Below are positions 60,148-64,000 of a DNA stretch of 64,000 nucleotides, piece by piece. The notes under the pieces are model-generated. The model was not told where the DNA came from, made no database searches, and saw only the letters and a program-made list of their open reading frames with translations. This stretch comes from Elmis aenea. Its lineage: Eukaryota > Arthropoda > Insecta > Coleoptera > Elmidae. The DNA lies in the NCBI GenBank assembly GCA_947652605.1, contig OX393580.1, positions 16,636,159-16,700,158 of the forward strand. Direction: 5' to 3'. Within the stretch, counting starts at the first letter, position 1. Each line of letters opens with the position of its first letter. A program made the translations under genes and the position numbers.

Positions 60148-61246
60148 TTTGATGCTCGTTTAATTCCTATAAAAAATAAAAAACGTGGACGTGGTTGTAG
60201 TAACATATGATTGGTTAATTAAAAAAATATTTTTGTATATCCAATACGTTCATCAAAAAGTAAAACTTAAAAAAATAAATGTCGCGAAGACAAAAAAAAA
60301 TCAGATTGAATGTATAAAATTAATGATAATCGTTCAATATAATAAAATGTTTCACTTAAATATTCTGACACATAAACAGAAATTGCTATTTAATAAATCT
60401 ATTTAACTTACCTTATAATGTATTTATAACTTTCCAACACCACAACACTACTTTATAACAATGATTTTAAGTTCGGCAGGGATGTTCTTTATATACTTTT
60501 TAAACTTTTCTCTGTAAACCCCCAAACTTCGAATTATATTATTTGTGAATTACCTACTCCGTATAAGGTATAAGTAATTTAACGGGGATTTACAAAACTA
60601 TGCGTATTGGTGGAATTATTTATTGTCTTATGAAAGCATAAGGGTAAAATTTTAGGGGATGCACCGAAGATGTAAAATTTTTGGGAATCACCGAACATCG
60701 TCAATAACACTATACACGTGTACCTAACAAAAACGCAGAAAATAATGAATATAAAAATTTTAAGAACAATCAATAATAAATCTATCAATAATGTTAAAAG
60801 TTTACTATGTACAGTTTTAAATACGATGCTGCAGGAATAAAAATCATTTAAAAAATAGTTTTGGAGTCTCATTTAGAGACAAATTTAGCGTGTAAGAGCG
60901 AACGAATGATTTTTGTTTACGTCTAAATAAATAAATTATATATTTAAATTAAAATATAAAATAAAATAATGTCACATTTGACAGCCCAAAACCAATTAAT
61001 ATGTTCATCAATCTTAACATTTGTTGTTTATGTTCATTATTAATAATAATGTCTTATTCCACCGAAAAATTATAAAGTCAATACCAATACGACCATGTAA
61101 TTCCAATTTTAGTGCACACGAGTATATTGAGTTACTGCGAAATAAATGTGCCTACATATCTCATTTTACCCTCTTAAATATATTTTCATTAATTCTCGTA
61201 TAACTGAATACGTTTAAATGATTTAATTACTATTTTACTGGGTTAA

Positions 61247-61723
<477 letters not shown>

Positions 61724-61810
61724 TGATATAAATGCGATGTTTGTCAGAAATGTTTTAATCAAAGTAGTGCTTTAAGTGGTCATATGAGAACACACACTGG
61801 TGTAAAATGA

Positions 61811-61948
<138 letters not shown>

Positions 61949-62149
61949 TGATAACACACTGGTGAAAAGTCAAATAAATGTGATGTTTGTCAGAAATGTT
62001 TTCAACAAAGTTGTCATTTAAATGTTCATAAAAGAACACAAAAGTGAAAAACCATATACATGTGACGTTTGTAAAAACTGGTTAAAACAAAGTTGTCATT
62101 TAAATGTTCATATAATATAAGAACACACACTGGTGAAAAACCATATATT

Positions 62150-62446
62150 AAATTTAATCATTACCAACAACTAGTGAGTAGGCAGCAACAGGATAAGCAT
62201 CATTGGATGCAAAAACGTACACAGGAAAATGCTGCCCGTGCTGCTAAAGAAGAACCTTTGCCCGAAGAGGATGTTAATAAACTGTTCCGTCCTCATCCTG
62301 TACCAGCTCGATTAAATCCGATGATCATTGCAGGATAAATAAATACCTACATCCAGCATATATCCCAATTCTGTTCACAATCTTTAGCCAATTTATACAT
62401 CACACAAGCTCTGCAAAGTGCTAAACAATTAAAATCCGGTATTTGA
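62150..62446 (+). pseudogene. eIF3h: C-terminal fragment of eIF3 subunit H with a premature stop
   Basis: About 98 codons match the C terminus of eIF3h: QQDKHHWMQKRTQENAAR, then EEPLPEEDVNKLFRPHPVPA, RLNPMIIAG. A TAA (62336-62338) stands where the family has a Gln before INTY. Behind it the same frame goes on as [35 protein letters not shown] and ends at TGA 62444-62446. The frame is fused directly to the preceding zinc-finger linker ([14 protein letters not shown]) with no splice acceptor of quality between them. eIF3h is a core translation-initiation subunit; this piece has lost the MPN domain and is broken. A last exon of a real gene with a nonsense allele is the alternative. Confidence 0.8.
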
Positions 62447-62480
62447 ATCAATTTGGTAAATCGTGAAAAATAGTAGTAAT

Positions 62481-62849
62481 CAGTGGTGAGCTGTAGGGGG
62501 CTCGCGGGGGCTCGCGGGGGCTCGCGAGAGCCCTTTGTTAAATTATTCCTTAATTTGCGAGCCCCTTGTTCTTCTTGTTAACCATTTTCTCAAGAAAAAA
62601 TGTATCTTAAAATCATTTTCATTACATACATTTGTAAAGCGACGAAGTCATGCCTATCAAGCAATGACGATTAAATTTAGAATAACCCGTCGCACAATTG
62701 AATTTTTTGAATTATGTACAATCACTCGATTATTCACGTTTGAATTTAAAATGCCATTTTTTTTCCAACATATAATAATTACCATTATTTTTTTGTTTTT
62801 ATTTAACTAAGAGCGAGCCCTTTGTTAAAAATTTCATAGCTCACCACTG
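62481..62849. mobile_element. hAT MITE, 369 bp, TSD GTAGTAAT
   Basis: CAGTGGTGAGCT and AGCTCACCACTG ends with identical GTAGTAAT at 62473-62480 and 62850-62857. Three tandem copies of CTCGCGGGGG lie at about 62501-62530. GAGCCCTTTGTTAAA appears at both sides. Confidence 0.93.
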
Positions 62850-62857
62850 GTAGTAAT

Positions 62858-63232
62858 GTTGTCTTGTTTTTATTCAGTGCCGTTATAAGGGAGATGCAGT
62901 TATCTTTTAAAGTCTTTTGTATTATTTAAACATCTTTTTGAAATAAATACTTTACTACTGTTTGTTTTTTGTGTTAATATTCTCACATTAAAAAAGTAAA
63001 ATCACAAAGATACTGGTAAAAATAACATTGTTTTAACAGCTTTTTACCTTAAAGATATACAGGTACAGCATCGATTTTCTTACAACTGATGGTTCCGGAC
63101 ACACGGGTCGTATTTTCGTACACAATTTTTTCAAACGAAATAATAGTATTGTCTAAGACAATAATCAAATTATTATACTTAGACCTAATTGCACCACTGC
63201 GGCTCAACTACTTAATCGTACTTAAAGTCAAT
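62858..63232. other. Non-coding, possible 3' end of the eIF3h fragment
   Basis: AATAAA at about 62942 could have been the poly(A) signal of the source transcript. No poly(A) tract follows. Nothing else is recognised. Confidence 0.4.
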
Positions 63233-63986
63233 TAGGGTACCTTTATAAACAGGGTAGGGACAGGCGTAGGACAACTTTCTATTGGCTGAGGCGAGTTTCG
63301 CTTGCGACTAGACTGCGACCTCCAGATTTTAAATAATTTGTATGGATAGCATAGGCGAACGTACACATTTTATTTTTTTCTTGTGTGTTCAAAGTGTTTA
63401 AGTGTGTTCTAAGACTTTAAAAGACATTAGTGATAGTGGTGTAAACTATTACCATATGTACATTTTATAAGTAAAGTTAAATACAGTTATTTTTTTAATT
63501 TCTAAGAAAATGTGCATTGTATTATTGGTCTACATCGAACTTAATAGCAATGATTGGGATTAATAATGTAATTTTGTGATAAAATATGAAATTAAATTGA
63601 TGAACCTATACTTTTCAGTTGCTCATTGGACATTAAAAAATACGTTTATTATAACGTCTTGTGTTTTATTCCTTACATGCTACACCCCATGATACACGGC
63701 GTGTATCATGGGTTACATGCCTACCATGGAAATACGCGCTCCGTAAATGTTTTTTAAACATTAATAGCTAATAACAATAATTGTTAATCCTTCATTTTAC
63801 TCATTTTTTAATTGCTATACTTATCATTGCATCTGCACGCCAATTGAGTTTTTACCTACAAATTTCGTTTAAAAATTGAATTATTAAAAGAAATCCTATA
63901 TAATCCCATTGCCGCTATTAGAAATTTGGAGGGTTTGTTAAGCGTGGCCATACCCAGTTATATAATAGACTAATAGAGGTACCCTA
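63233..63986. mobile_element. MITE with TAGGGTACCT ends and 8-bp target
   Basis: TAGGGTACCT at the left and AGGTACCCTA at the right. Flanks AAGTCAAT (63225-63232) and AAGTCGAT (63987-63994) match at 7 of 8. A strong short palindrome CCCATGATACACGGCGTGTA lies at about 63687-63712. hAT-like by target size. Confidence 0.65.
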
Positions 63987-64000
63987 AAGTCGATAAGCGA

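Noticed and set aside
60579..60872. 97-codon minus-strand frame upstream of the transposase start
   Set aside because: Hydrophobic run from A+T-rich DNA; no acceptor or donor linking it to the transposase.

Overview
This window is A+T-rich, repeat-packed insect nuclear DNA. It holds four protein genes or gene parts with short GT-AG introns: a CYP6-type P450, a MARVEL protein, an SLC5 transporter and a mitochondrial glutamate carrier, plus the 3' half of a fifth gene I cannot name. Mariner-type foldback elements beginning CAGGGTG are abundant. I think a beetle or another holometabolous insect is likely, but the species cannot be fixed from the sequence. One 200-base run of N (51859-52058) marks an assembly gap.

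Layout. 1-4664: intronic or upstream DNA of the first gene with two nested element clusters. 4665-9415 (+): last three exons of a long, disordered, unrecognised protein. 12021-16337 (-): complete six-exon CYP6-like P450 with a 1.8-kb foldback element and a hAT MITE in intron 1. 17119-27857 (-): complete four-exon MARVEL four-helix membrane protein, with a broken piggyBac transposon in intron 3 and a 1.9-kb foldback element in intron 2. 28-35 kb: almost only transposable elements, including nested palindromes. 35250-41857 (+): complete 14-exon SLC5 sodium-coupled transporter with a 2.1-kb element in intron 12. 45414-53270 (+): mitochondrial glutamate carrier (SLC25A22/18 type) whose middle exons are missing, most likely in the gap. 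54609-62150: a decayed C2H2 zinc-finger array split by a complete 6.3-kb hAT transposon, then a C-terminal piece of eIF3h carrying a premature stop. 62.4-64 kb: two further MITEs.

Most striking system: the hAT transposon at 55320-61600. It has matching TIRs, a perfect 8-bp target duplication (GTTTACGG) and an apparently intact two-exon transposase of 650 residues with an N-terminal BED zinc finger. Both ends carry about 300-350 bp of tandem TATCGATA octamers. TATCGATA is the DRE recognised in Drosophila by DREF, itself a BED-finger protein of hAT-transposase descent. The element therefore looks like a living model of how a BED transposase that reads subterminal repeats could become a host regulator. 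The link is inference; the sequence facts are direct.

The host genes do not form an obvious functional unit. Transposon insertions dominate the architecture, several close to exon-intron borders.
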